This document shows, piece after piece, positions 6,299 through 14,162 of a DNA stretch of 20,461 nt. The translations under genes were made by a program, and so were the position numbers. The notes under the pieces were generated by a model. That model worked only from the letters and a program-made list of their open reading frames with translations, had not been told where the DNA came from and ran no database searches. Origin of the DNA: Treponema sp. Lineage in GTDB: Bacteria; Spirochaetota; Spirochaetia; Treponematales; Treponemataceae. How positions within the stretch are numbered: the stretch's first letter is position 1; each line of letters starts with the position of its first letter. The DNA is taken from NCBI GenBank assembly GCA_016290335.1, contig JAEETM010000057.1, positions 1 to 20,461 on the forward strand, written 5' to 3'.

Positions 6299-7645
6299 CT
6301 ACATTCCAATTGCAAACAGTTTTCTTTTCTTCCACTTGTAGCGTAACCAGGCCGTAAAGCCGCTTAAAAACCATACAACTCCTACAGACCACCAGATGCC
6401 CCATAGACCAATGGCTGGAATCATTGTCAAAAGGAATGGGACGGTAAAGCGGCCAACTACTTCGACAATTCCGTTGAGCAGGGCAAAGAAGGAATCTCCA
6501 AGACCATTCAGAATACCGCGGGTCACATAAATCTGTCCAAGGAAGATGTAGAAAATACTTGTGATGCGCATGGCTTTGGCACCCATTTCTATAACATCAA
6601 CTTCATCAACAAAAATGCTCACAATCTGGCGACCGAAAATCTGGATGAGGGGAACCATAATCGCGGTGAAAATTGTCATCATAAGGAAGGTGCGGTGGTA
6701 GCCTTTTATAACACGGTCGTTTTTGCCGGCGCCGTAGTTCTGACCGCAGAAGGTGGAAAGGGCGGCGCTCATGGTCTGGTAAGGCTGATGGATAATCTGT
6801 TCGATGCGGCTTGTGGCGGTAAAGGCGGCAACGGCTACTGCACCAAAGGTGTTTACAACCCGCTGTAAGGCCATGCACGAAATTGCAATGAGCGAGAATT
6901 GCAGTGAAAGCGGAACGCCAAGTTTGATTGTCCTGACAACAACGGTATGGTTTATTTTTAAATCTTCCTTAGAAAACTTAAAGTACGGATTAAACTTAAA
7001 TGCGTAAGTGAGACACAAAACATTAGAAACAAACTGCGAAATCAGCGTTGCAATACCAGCCCCTGGAACACCTTTTTTGAAAACGCAAACAAAGAGCAGG
7101 TCAAGGCCGGCATTCAGAATGCAGGTAAATATTAAAAAATAAAGCGGTGTTTTTGAATCGCCAAGTGCCCTCATCATCGAAGAAACATAATTGTAAATGG
7201 AAACAAAAAGAAGGCCGGAGCACATAAGCCGAATGTAAATCACTGCATCTGAAAAAATATTTTCCGGTGTGTTCAAAAGCCGCAGAATTGGTTTGGAAAG
7301 AAAAAAGGCGAGGATGCCAACGAACAGTGGGAGAACAATCATTATGTAGCCTGTATTTGCAATGCAGTTTTTTACCTGCCTGCTGTCTCCCCGCCCAAAG
7401 CTCTGTGAAACGATTATGCCGCCACCGGAAGCAAAACCGTTACACAACGCGAAGAATAAAAACGTAATGGAAGCGGTAACTCCAATTGCAGCAAGAGCAT
7501 CGGCATTGATAAACTTACCTACGATGATAGAGTCTGCCAGATTGTAAAACTGCTGAAAAATGTTTCCAATAAGGAGGGGAATCGAAAACTTCAGTATAAG
7601 TCTGACAGGACTTCCATCCGTCATATTCATCGTTGTGTCTTTCAT
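6299..7645 (-). CDS. MATE family multidrug/sodium antiporter
   Basis: This 448-residue membrane protein has the length and about 12 hydrophobic segments of MATE exporters, which expel organic cations or metabolites using sodium or proton gradients. Diagnostic stretches are SPVRLILKFSIPLLIGNIFQQFYNLADSI-type N-terminus, VGKFINADALAAIGVTAS, and the mid-protein AVAAFTATSRIEQI followed by GQNYGAGK. These are typical of the DinF/NorM-like branch. The ATG at 7645 follows GGCGG very closely; ATGs at codons 6 and 8 are alternatives. It is a single-gene unit, divergent from the small membrane protein gene. Substrate cannot be told from sequence. Confidence 0.93.
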   Translation of the reverse strand: MKDTTMNMTDGSPVRLILKFSIPLLIGNIFQQFYNLADSIIVGKFINADALAAIGVTASITFLFFALCNGFASGGGIIVSQSFGRGDSRQVKNCIANTGYIMIVLPLFVGILAFFLSKPILRLLNTPENIFSDAVIYIRLMCSGLLFVSIYNYVSSMMRALGDSKTPLYFLIFTCILNAGLDLLFVCVFKKGVPGAGIATLISQFVSNVLCLTYAFKFNPYFKFSKEDLKINHTVVVRTIKLGVPLSLQFSLIAISCMALQRVVNTFGAVAVAAFTATSRIEQIIHQPYQTMSAALSTFCGQNYGAGKNDRVIKGYHRTFLMMTIFTAIMVPLIQIFGRQIVSIFVDEVDVIEMGAKAMRITSIFYIFLGQIYVTRGILNGLGDSFFALLNGIVEVVGRFTVPFLLTMIPAIGLWGIWWSVGVVWFLSGFTAWLRYKWKKRKLFAIGM

Positions 7646-7702
7646 ACCGCCTATATTACAACGGAAGGAAGTTGCTATACATCAACTAAATCTCTTTAGA
7701 TA

Positions 7703-7731
7703 TTGTACAATTTTTCAATTTCCTATATTAT
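7703..7731 (+). promoter_or_regulatory. Sigma-70-type promoter for the small membrane protein gene
   Basis: TTGTAC (7703-7708) and TATTAT (7726-7731) are separated by 17 bases. Predicted start near 7738 gives a leader of about 37 bases before the ATG at 7775. This good match supports the reality of the short downstream gene. Confidence 0.65.
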
Positions 7732-7774
7732 GCTTATCCCTTTCTAATAATATTTTATCCACAGGAGATTGCTT

Positions 7775-8020
7775 ATGAGTATTCTACAAAAAATTATCAA
7801 GCTTGTTATTGCGTACCTTTTAATTTCTTTAATTGTAGCAATTATTGATGTAGTTAGGACTTTTTATAATGTCATTAAGCAAGGACCTGATGTTGATATT
7901 GATGATCTTGAACCAGTTTTCAGTATCAAAAACTACATCTTTTTTCCGAGTATCTTCCTTTATGACATTATATTCATTATAATTCAAAAAGTTGTAGACA
8001 ATCTAAAGAAAAGATTCTAA
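7775..8020 (+). CDS. Small membrane protein of unknown function
   Basis: The 81-residue product has two hydrophobic segments (about residues 8-27 and 51-70) and a basic C-terminus (LKKRF), fitting a two-pass inner-membrane protein. Between them is an acidic loop (GPDVDIDDLEPVF). The ATG at 7775 has AGGAGA six bases upstream and a well-spaced promoter further up, so the gene is probably real despite its size. A TTG two codons earlier is in frame but sits against the ribosome site. The last four bases overlap the end of the convergent xylosidase gene. No family is recognised. Confidence 0.7.
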   Translation: MSILQKIIKLVIAYLLISLIVAIIDVVRTFYNVIKQGPDVDIDDLEPVFSIKNYIFFPSIFLYDIIFIIIQKVVDNLKKRF

Positions 8021-10044
8021 CTTTCATCCCCACTTGCAAACGGACCTGGAATAATTGTACCTCTGCGTTTTTTGCCAAAAAAGTCAGTATCAAATGTGAT
8101 AGGAGAACCATCAGGGTTTTCGTATTTTTCTTCCGGTTCAAAAGCCATCATAATATCATCTGTGTGAAGAAGCCGGTATTTTGCGGCGGTTTCTTTTGGA
8201 AGTTCCTTCTGGAGGATTTCGTACAAGTTAGTCTTAAGTAACACTTTGCCGTCTTTTTCTTCCCAACCGAGTTCAACCTTGTTCTTTGTATCAACAAAAG
8301 CATCTGCTTCTTTTTTCATTGCTTTTGCACCATTGAAGTAAACGTTGCCTTCTGCCCAAACCGGGAGCTTGGAATAATAACGGTCGCTTGCAGGAGAGCC
8401 CATTCCGCAGTAGCCTTCAAACTGTTTGAGCCATTCTTCGTAAGTAGGGTAGTCATCATATTTAAAAGTACCGGCAATAATGTTTCCGTCATCCCAGTCA
8501 TTATTTATACAATTGTCCATTCCTTTTTTAAGGGCTGGGCGCATTGGCTGTTGAACAAAAATATTGTTGTAGAACTTGCAGTCTCCGTGGAGGATTGTCA
8601 TAAAGCCGGCAACCTCTGTTCTGTGCGGCATGTGATAAGGTGTGTAGCGCGGAGAAGAAAGTGTTGCGGCTCCGTTGTTTACGCCTTTGCCAACTGCAAC
8701 AAGAGAACCGGCAATAAGATTGTGAACAAGAGCAACTCCCTGAGTACACATTTTTACAGCCTTGTCGGAAAGGAAGATGTTGTTGTCTACAAGAGTTGGT
8801 CCGTGAGAAACTTCTATAAAGAGGTCTTCTGCACAACCGCCCATGCTTTCATCATTCTGGTTGTATTCTTTTGGCAGAACGTTGTCGTGGAAAAAGTTTT
8901 GTGTAACACGGGTTCCCTGTGCCTGCCAGTCCAGCCACATTCCGCGTGTACAATCGTGGATATGGTTGCGGCGGTAGATACAGTCGATTGCGGCGTGCAT
9001 TTTAATTCCACCAATTTCTGCACCGGCAAGATTCTGTTTGTTGTTTATATGATGAATGTGATTGTCTTCTATGATTGAGAAGACTCCGCCAAGGTGTCCG
9101 ACAATTCCGGTTTGTCCGCAGTCGTGGATGTTGCAGCGGCGGATGATGTGTGAGCCGATGTTTTCTTTTGTCCAGCCTTCAACCTGTGCCTGGCAGATAC
9201 AGTCGCGCTCGGTTTGGGTTCCATCCTTGAACTTCCATTTGAGCCACTTGTTGTCGTTGTTCGGCTGGCGGTATTTTCCAAGAGAAATGCCGGAGCATTT
9301 TGATTCGTAGATTTCGCAGTCTTCAATGATCCAGCCTTTTGACCAGTGAGGTCCAACCATTCCTTCCTGGTATGCGGTTGGCGGTGCCCATTGAGTTGCA
9401 GCCTGAGAAACTGTGAATCCACTTAAAGTAATAAAGCCGCGACCTTCTTCTGCAGGGTAAAAACAGTTTCGGCGCGCAGTGATTTCTACATTTTCTTTAT
9501 TAGGATCTTTGCCCTGGAAGTTTGCATAAAAAACAGTTTCGTCTTTTGCTTCATCCTGCTCGGAGTACCATTTGTATACAGAAAACTCGTGATCCCAAGA
9601 TGGTACAAAAACCTTTGCTTCTTTTACTTCTTCAAGAGACTGAACTTCGTACATTGATTTTCCGTTTAAGAAAACATCGCCAGTGTGCGCAATCATATAA
9701 GCTATGAACCAGTCGCCGCTTACGAGAGTTTTGTAGGGGTTGTAGTCTCCAAAGATTTTATTTGAAATGCGGGCAGTGTAAACATCGCCTTCAAGCTTTG
9801 TCCAGTTTGTAAGAGGTTCTGCGCCGGTGATGTGTGCTGCAAGTGGTTTTTCTGAACGATAGATTATCCGCTTATTTTCAGTACCGCCATTTTTCGGGTT
9901 AACGTTTTCGCGGTAGATTCCCGGTGCAACAATTACTTCATCCCCCGGTTTTGCAATATCTGCTGCAAGCTGTATTTTATTGAACGGTTTTTCTTTTGTT
10001 CCGTTTCCGTTATCGTTTGAATTGATGTTTACATAATATGTCAT
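8017..10044 (-). CDS. xylC: GH120 beta-xylosidase
   Basis: The 675-residue product resembles the GH120 beta-xylosidase XylC of Thermoanaerobacterium along its whole length, with a right-handed beta-helix fold. Matching blocks include FYANFQGKDPN, FYPAEEG, GPHWSKGWIIEDCEI, IGSHIIRRCNIHDCGQ, IVGHLGGVFS, GIKMHAAID, MWLDWQAQGTRV and EVSHGPTLVDNN. The XylC nucleophile and acid residues correspond to Asp372 (WLDW) and Glu411 (EVSHGP); the third active-site glutamate is Glu343. About 16 residues are inserted between Asp372 and Glu411. There is no signal peptide, so it should act in the cytoplasm, releasing xylose from short xylo-oligosaccharides. The ATG at 10044 (AGGAG eight bases upstream) begins at the first beta-helix strand. 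A longer frame back to 10188 runs into the terminator hairpin and is rejected. It follows the ABC transporter genes. Confidence 0.93.
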   Translation of the reverse strand: MTYYVNINSNDNGNGTKEKPFNKIQLAADIAKPGDEVIVAPGIYRENVNPKNGGTENKRIIYRSEKPLAAHITGAEPLTNWTKLEGDVYTARISNKIFGDYNPYKTLVSGDWFIAYMIAHTGDVFLNGKSMYEVQSLEEVKEAKVFVPSWDHEFSVYKWYSEQDEAKDETVFYANFQGKDPNKENVEITARRNCFYPAEEGRGFITLSGFTVSQAATQWAPPTAYQEGMVGPHWSKGWIIEDCEIYESKCSGISLGKYRQPNNDNKWLKWKFKDGTQTERDCICQAQVEGWTKENIGSHIIRRCNIHDCGQTGIVGHLGGVFSIIEDNHIHHINNKQNLAGAEIGGIKMHAAIDCIYRRNHIHDCTRGMWLDWQAQGTRVTQNFFHDNVLPKEYNQNDESMGGCAEDLFIEVSHGPTLVDNNIFLSDKAVKMCTQGVALVHNLIAGSLVAVGKGVNNGAATLSSPRYTPYHMPHRTEVAGFMTILHGDCKFYNNIFVQQPMRPALKKGMDNCINNDWDDGNIIAGTFKYDDYPTYEEWLKQFEGYCGMGSPASDRYYSKLPVWAEGNVYFNGAKAMKKEADAFVDTKNKVELGWEEKDGKVLLKTNLYEILQKELPKETAAKYRLLHTDDIMMAFEPEEKYENPDGSPITFDTDFFGKKRRGTIIPGPFASGDES

Positions 10045-10064
10045 AATAAGACTCCTGTATTTGT

Positions 10065-10093
10065 AGTATAATTTACAAGTTGATTTTATAAAA
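10065..10093 (-). promoter_or_regulatory. Possible promoter of the GH120 gene
   Basis: TATACT (10065-10070) lies 17 bases from a poor -35 (TTTTAT, 10088-10093). A promoter is expected here because a strong terminator separates the gene from the transporter operon, but the -35 match is weak. No copy of the operator seen at the transporter promoter is present. Confidence 0.35.
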
Positions 10094-10116
10094 GGATAAA
10101 ACTGCACAAAAAGTGA

Positions 10117-10161
10117 ATAAAAAAACAAAAAGGGGCTACCCGAATCAACGGATAACCCCTT
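10117..10161 (-). terminator. Intrinsic terminator of the ABC transporter operon
   Basis: A 13-bp stem with two G-U pairs (10130-10142 with 10149-10161) and a 6-base loop is followed on the minus strand by a T-rich tract, five Ts, G, then seven Ts. This is a strong textbook intrinsic terminator between the binding-protein gene and GH120. Confidence 0.88.
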
Positions 10162-10170
10162 TCTTAAGTG

Positions 10171-10195
10171 GTAAGTTTTGCTTTGCAAAACTTAC
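10171..10195 (-). repeat. Perfect 11-bp hairpin downstream of the binding-protein gene
   Basis: 10171-10181 and 10185-10195 are perfect inverted repeats with a 3-base loop. It has no T-run of its own on the minus strand, where it is followed by the terminator stem. It may block 3' exonucleases and so stabilise the binding-protein mRNA, or help termination. Confidence 0.6.
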
Positions 10196-10244
10196 AGCGA
10201 AAGCAGATTAAATTGGCGTTTACCAATCAGCTGCAGCTTTCGCT
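10196..10244 (-). repeat. Hairpin starting at the binding-protein stop codon
   Basis: A perfect 9-bp outer inverted repeat (10196-10204 with 10236-10244) encloses an inner 5-bp dyad ATTGG/CCAAT (10212-10216 with 10223-10227). On the minus strand it begins inside the TAG stop of the binding-protein gene. Together with the next hairpin and the terminator it gives three stem-loops in about 115 bases. Confidence 0.55.
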
Positions 10245-11961
10245 ATTTCATTGCAGCAACTTTAGCATCAACTTCAATCTGATGTTTAGCTGTATCGAAC
10301 TTGTAGAGGTCTGCAAAACCAAAGCCGTTTACTTCTTTGCCTAATTCTGCCCACATCTTGTCGAACTCTGCATCATCTTTAGCAAAAATCATACGCCAAG
10401 AAGTGTCGCAAACTGCCTGGTTAACCTGATTACGAATTACAGAAATATCAGGAGTGTCTGATGGAAGACTTACAGAAACTGATGGAGAAACTACGAGCTT
10501 GTTGTTTTTAGCCATCCAGTTTGTAGCGTCTGTTGCATCATATTTCTTTTCCCAGTCTTTTCTCATCTGAGTCATGTTCTTCTCTTTGTAAGAAGCCCAG
10601 TACTGTGGAGCATAGATTTCGCCTGTGAGAGGGTTTGTACATTCAGATTTACAAATCCACTGGTTGATAGCGTTGTTACCATCGCTGTATCCGCCGCCAC
10701 CAAACTCTGCTGGAACTGGAAGATTGTCCATAAGAGCGTTGTCGTTCATCTGCTCGTATTTACCGTTAGCAAGCTTCTTGTAGTTAAAGCCTTCAAGACC
10801 AATGTGCTGATACTGACATCCCTCTGGAGAAGCATACCAGTCGAGGAACTTCATAATTCTTTCATATTTAGCTGGGTCAACCTTTGAGCCTACACCAAAT
10901 ACACGTCCGCTTCCAAAGTAAGCATCTGAGTCTGTGTAGTAGTTCTGATCTGCAACAGGGATAAAGCAGAAGGCTGTTCCATCCTGATAGCGAGCTGTTG
11001 TGTTCCAGAAACCGATTTCCCATGTGTACCAGATGAAGTCTACCTGGCCGTTAGAAATCTTAGCACATACAGAGTTCCAGTCCTGTGTTCCTGAATCTGG
11101 GTCAACAACACCCATTCTCTTTGCCTTGTTCAAGAACTTAAGCATTTTGTAGTAAGAACCGTCTTTTTCTGTAAGAGGATAGAATGTGTTATCTGGTTTA
11201 AGAATTGCTGAACCTTTAATTTTTTCACCGTACCATGTTGTGAGCTGAACAACGTTTGCAATACCAATCATACCGTCGCCACCGTCCCAGTCTGGCCACA
11301 ATGAAAGTGGATAAGCAGGATCTCCCTTTTCGTTTGTTGGGTGAACTTTTCTAATCTGAACAAATGCGTTCAAGAGGTCATCAAGGTTTTTGATTTCTGG
11401 AGCGCCAATTTTGTTGTAGAGGTCCCATCTGAGCTGTGGAAGAGAGTAGATTCTTTCAGCTGTTACAGATGTAGGAGAAGTATCCATCATTTCTGTTGGA
11501 ATACCATAATATTTTCCGGCAGCATTGTTAGGTAATGCTTTATTGAAAGTATCAATCTGTTTGCTGAACTTCATAAGGTTAGGGCTGTCTTTTACTTTGT
11601 CGCTGATGTCTTTAATAAGTCCAGCTTCGAGACAGTCGTTGAACTGTGTAGCTTCAAGGATAACGATATCACCCAAATTGCCTGAGCTTGCTCTTGTCTG
11701 GAAAATAGCATCTCCTGCAACCTGTGGAGCTATAATGTTAAGTTCAATGTTAAATTTGTCTTTAACAATCTTAGCAAACCAACCTGACTGCATACCCTGA
11801 TAGTTAGCAGCAACGTCGAAAATTTCAAAAGTCATAGGTGCATTGTCGTCTTTAGGAGCGACAGCAGTAGCTTTTGAATCCTTCTTGCCATTACAGCTGC
11901 ACAATAAAGCAGCGGAAACAGCGATCAATGTGATTGCAGAAATAAACTTTCCTTTTTTCAC
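10243..11961 (-). CDS. ABC transporter substrate-binding lipoprotein (oligosaccharide type)
   Basis: The product is 572 residues, in the range of the large LplA/LipO-type binding proteins for oligosaccharides. It has a signal peptide with lipobox LCSC (Cys23), then a family-1-type bilobed region beginning MTFEIFDVAANYQG and containing ILEATQFNDCLEAGLIKDIS and VDFIWYTWEIGFW. It would capture sugars in the periplasm and pass them to the two permeases encoded just upstream. The start is GTG at 11961 with AAAGGAGGA nine bases before it. Location beside GH120 suggests xylo-oligosaccharide as ligand, which is inference. It is the last cistron of the importer operon and is followed by three stem-loops, consistent with higher expression than the permeases. 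No ATPase gene is present, so a shared MsmX-type ATPase elsewhere is likely. Confidence 0.9.
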   Translation of the reverse strand: MKKGKFISAITLIAVSAALLCSCNGKKDSKATAVAPKDDNAPMTFEIFDVAANYQGMQSGWFAKIVKDKFNIELNIIAPQVAGDAIFQTRASSGNLGDIVILEATQFNDCLEAGLIKDISDKVKDSPNLMKFSKQIDTFNKALPNNAAGKYYGIPTEMMDTSPTSVTAERIYSLPQLRWDLYNKIGAPEIKNLDDLLNAFVQIRKVHPTNEKGDPAYPLSLWPDWDGGDGMIGIANVVQLTTWYGEKIKGSAILKPDNTFYPLTEKDGSYYKMLKFLNKAKRMGVVDPDSGTQDWNSVCAKISNGQVDFIWYTWEIGFWNTTARYQDGTAFCFIPVADQNYYTDSDAYFGSGRVFGVGSKVDPAKYERIMKFLDWYASPEGCQYQHIGLEGFNYKKLANGKYEQMNDNALMDNLPVPAEFGGGGYSDGNNAINQWICKSECTNPLTGEIYAPQYWASYKEKNMTQMRKDWEKKYDATDATNWMAKNNKLVVSPSVSVSLPSDTPDISVIRNQVNQAVCDTSWRMIFAKDDAEFDKMWAELGKEVNGFGFADLYKFDTAKHQIEVDAKVAAMK

Positions 11962-12032
11962 TTTGATAATCCTCCTTTGTTTTTTTTATATAATCAAATC
12001 TCCTTGATTTGTTATAACCACAGATTAAATTG

Positions 12033-12938
12033 TTAGCCTTTTACGGCACCAATCATAATTCCCTTTGTAAAGTATCTCTGGAAGAAGGGATAAACACAGA
12101 TAATCGGAAGAACTACAATTACCGAAACGGTCATTCGGATTGAAGTAGCGGTTTGTGCGTGCGCAAGACTTGCAGCAAGTGCCGAAGCCGAAGAGCTGTT
12201 GTTTACAAGTGCTTTAAGAGAACTTGCCTGATTTATGTATTGATAAAGTGTGAACTGAAGGGTGTACAATTTTGGGTCTGTTACCAGAAGAAGTGTATCC
12301 TGGAAAGAGTTCCACTGAGCAACAGAAGCAAAAACAGCAATTGTTGCAACAATCGGTTTAATTACAGGAACAATAATCTTAAAGAAAATTTGAAGCGTGC
12401 CTGCACCATCAATAACGGCGGCTTCTTCCAGTTCCTTTGGGACACCTTCTACAAAGGTTTTACACAAAACAATATAGAATGGTTGAACAGCAACCGGAAA
12501 AATATAACCCCAGAAGTTATTTGTAAGATGAAGGTTTTTCATCGTAATGAACCAGGGGATAATTCCGGCATTGAAATACATTGTTGCAACTACAAAACGG
12601 TACCAGAACTTTCTCTTCCATAAGGTTTCTTTTGTAAACATGTAGCCCAAAAATCCAGAAACTACAACTGTAAATAAAGTTCCAATTACTGTACGCAGAA
12701 TGGAAATCTTAAACGATGTAAGAAGCCCACTGATTTTCATAACCTGCTTGTAATTGTTCAAATGAAACTTCAAAGGAACAAGTAAAACTTTGCCGCGTTC
12801 ACTTAAATCGTTGGCGCTTACGGAGTTTATCATTATATAGTAAAAAGGATAAACGCAGACAAAAGCAAAGAAAGTGTAGATTATGTATGTAAATATATCT
12901 ATTAAATAATCTTCGACTGTTTTTTTAATCTTTGGCAT
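12033..12938 (-). CDS. Oligosaccharide ABC permease (LplC/YtcP, MalG-like)
   Basis: This 301-residue inner-membrane protein has about six hydrophobic segments. The cytoplasmic EAA loop is clear (EEAAVIDGAG at about 171-180, then IIVPVIKP), the contact site for the ATPase subunit. N-terminal VYPFYYIMINSVS and the C-terminal YFTKGIMIGAVKG ending are typical of the LplC/YtcP branch. I chose ATG at 12938, with GAGGAG nine bases upstream; a TTG at 12944 would be only three bases from that site. It lies 30 bases after the partner permease gene and 71 bases before the binding-protein gene, so the three form one operon. Confidence 0.92.
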   Translation of the reverse strand: MPKIKKTVEDYLIDIFTYIIYTFFAFVCVYPFYYIMINSVSANDLSERGKVLLVPLKFHLNNYKQVMKISGLLTSFKISILRTVIGTLFTVVVSGFLGYMFTKETLWKRKFWYRFVVATMYFNAGIIPWFITMKNLHLTNNFWGYIFPVAVQPFYIVLCKTFVEGVPKELEEAAVIDGAGTLQIFFKIIVPVIKPIVATIAVFASVAQWNSFQDTLLLVTDPKLYTLQFTLYQYINQASSLKALVNNSSSASALAASLAHAQTATSIRMTVSVIVVLPIICVYPFFQRYFTKGIMIGAVKG

Positions 12939-12968
12939 TTTCAATATCTCCTCGTAAAACTTCCTGAA

Positions 12969-13904
12969 CTATATCAAGCTTTCGCCGCGGACTTTTTTAG
13001 AAACAAAGTTTGTGAGCCACAAAAGGAAAATACTTACAAAAGTCTTTAGAATACTGATTGCGGTAGAAAGAGAATAACCGCCGCTTCCCATTGCAAGATT
13101 GTAAACGTACAGGTCGAGAACTTCTATTTTTGCTTTATTAAAGGAGTTTGCGAATACGAAATACTGCTCCATTCCGTTTGAAAGGAAGTTTGCAAGACTC
13201 ATCATTACAAGTACAAAGTAAGTTGGCAGGATTGAAGGAATTGTGATGTGCCAGATGCACTGCATACGTGAAGCACCGTCGATTTTGGCAGCTTCAAGCA
13301 GCGATTCATCTATACTTGTAATTGCCGCAATATACATAATGGCCGCCCATCCTGCGTTTTTCCAGGTGAGCCACAGCCACTGCTTAAACCATACATGCGA
13401 AGATGACTGAAGGAACATAATCGGTTCTTCAATAATCCCCATCCTCATAAGTACACTGTTGATAGCACCGGTACTGTTAAAAACACTGAATGCAATTGCG
13501 TAAACCAGAACCCAGCTGATAAAGTTAGGCAGGGTTGTTACGGTCTGAACAAACTTTTTAAAAGGCACCGAACTGATTTCGTTTAAAAAGACTGCGAAAA
13601 TCATTGGGAACCAGGAGAAGAACAAACTCAGGCCGCTCATGGCAAAAGTGTTTGTTAAAACCTGTACAAGCTTTTTTACTTTTACAGGATTTTCTACCAT
13701 GGAAATAAACCACTTAAAGCCTACAAACTTTTCCCAGGAAAGAGGGAACGGCGGCTTATAATCAAAAAAAGCATAAACCCAGCCGTAAAGCGGATAGTAT
13801 GAAAAAATAAGGATTAATAGCAAAAAGGGAATAATCATCAGAAAATCTTTGATGCTGTTTTTTTGCCTGATAGTCAGCGGTTTTCTTTCACTTTTATTTT
13901 TCAT
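12969..13904 (-). CDS. Oligosaccharide ABC permease (LplB/YteP, MalF-like)
   Basis: This 311-residue protein has about six membrane segments. Family landmarks are LLILIFSYYPLYGWVYAFFDYKP near the N-terminus and the EAA loop LLEAAKIDGASRMQCIWHITIPSILP (EAA at 204-206). This is the LplB/UgpA-type subunit that pairs with the next permease to form the channel. ATG at 13904 has GGAG eight bases upstream. It is the first gene of the operon, about 125 bases downstream of a near-consensus promoter, with three operator-like palindromes in its leader. Confidence 0.93.
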   Translation of the reverse strand: MKNKSERKPLTIRQKNSIKDFLMIIPFLLLILIFSYYPLYGWVYAFFDYKPPFPLSWEKFVGFKWFISMVENPVKVKKLVQVLTNTFAMSGLSLFFSWFPMIFAVFLNEISSVPFKKFVQTVTTLPNFISWVLVYAIAFSVFNSTGAINSVLMRMGIIEEPIMFLQSSSHVWFKQWLWLTWKNAGWAAIMYIAAITSIDESLLEAAKIDGASRMQCIWHITIPSILPTYFVLVMMSLANFLSNGMEQYFVFANSFNKAKIEVLDLYVYNLAMGSGGYSLSTAISILKTFVSIFLLWLTNFVSKKVRGESLI

Positions 13905-13940
13905 TTTTTGAACTCCATGCGGGTTAATTTAACTAAAAAG

Positions 13941-13952
13941 TAAAACGTTTAA
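13941..13952. promoter_or_regulatory. Operator-like palindrome, site 1 of the ABC operon
   Basis: The core AAACGTTT is palindromic, within TAAAACGTTTAA. It shares its centre with two further sites upstream and lies in the leader of the permease operon. The A/T-flanked central CG is typical of LacI/GalR-family operators; no such regulator gene is in the window. Confidence 0.45.
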
Positions 13953-13969
13953 CCCCTTAGAATAAAAAA

Positions 13970-13989
13970 GTCTTTTACCAAAACGTCTT
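13970..13989. promoter_or_regulatory. Operator-like site 2 of the ABC operon
   Basis: This 20-base element, read on the minus strand, matches site 3 (14006-14025) at 18 of 20 positions, so the two form a long inverted repeat; their distal 9 bases (13970-13978 and 14017-14025) are perfectly complementary. Centre CG is at 13984-13985. It sits downstream of the promoter, suitable for repression or looping. Confidence 0.55.
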
Positions 13990-14005
13990 GCGGAGAGTCA
14001 AAGGT

Positions 14006-14025
14006 AAAACGTTTTAGTAAAAGAC
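14006..14025. promoter_or_regulatory. Operator-like site 3 of the ABC operon, perfect palindrome
   Basis: It contains the perfect 12-bp palindrome TAAAACGTTTTA (14005-14016), followed by GTAAAAGAC. It covers roughly positions +5 to +25 of the predicted transcript. This is a strong candidate for a LacI/GalR-family sugar-responsive repressor. Identity of the repressor is unknown. Confidence 0.6.
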
Positions 14026-14036
14026 AACTTATAATA

Positions 14037-14064
14037 AGTATAACACCGCCAGGCCATCTGTCAA
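14037..14064 (-). promoter_or_regulatory. Near-consensus sigma-70 promoter of the ABC operon
   Basis: On the minus strand TTGACA (14059-14064, perfect -35) and TATACT (14037-14042, five of six) are 16 bases apart. Transcription is predicted from about 14030. A strong basal promoter followed directly by palindromic sites suggests control by repression. Confidence 0.8.
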
Positions 14065-14162
14065 GTTGAAATTTTTACGGCAGAATTTTTGATTTTTTAC
14101 GGGCGATTTTGCCACATTTACAATTTCAAACTGCAATTTTATCCCCAGCTTAGGAATATTCG

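Noticed and set aside
7643..7665. Leaderless start for the MATE gene
   Set aside because: A TAATAT lies close to the ATG, but no -35 was found and a GGCGG ribosome-like site is present, so the evidence is too weak.
8551..9078. 175-codon plus-strand open frame opposite GH120
   Set aside because: Cysteine- and valine-rich translation with no start signal, fully antisense to a strongly conserved enzyme.
9894..9912. AACGTTTT-like operator within the GH120 coding region
   Set aside because: Lies inside conserved codons, lacks the palindrome and the TTTTAC flank; probably chance.
10045..10188. 48-codon N-terminal extension of the GH120 frame
   Set aside because: It runs through the terminator stem and T-tract and lacks a ribosome site; homology begins at MTYYVN with AGGAG upstream.
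11992..12009. 6-bp inverted repeat before the binding-protein gene as terminator
   Set aside because: Short AT-rich stem, and the operon gene order argues for read-through; treated as background.
12153..12623. 156-codon plus-strand open frame opposite the permease
   Set aside because: Shadow of the permease codons; composition rich in Cys, Arg and Asn, no promoter or ribosome site.
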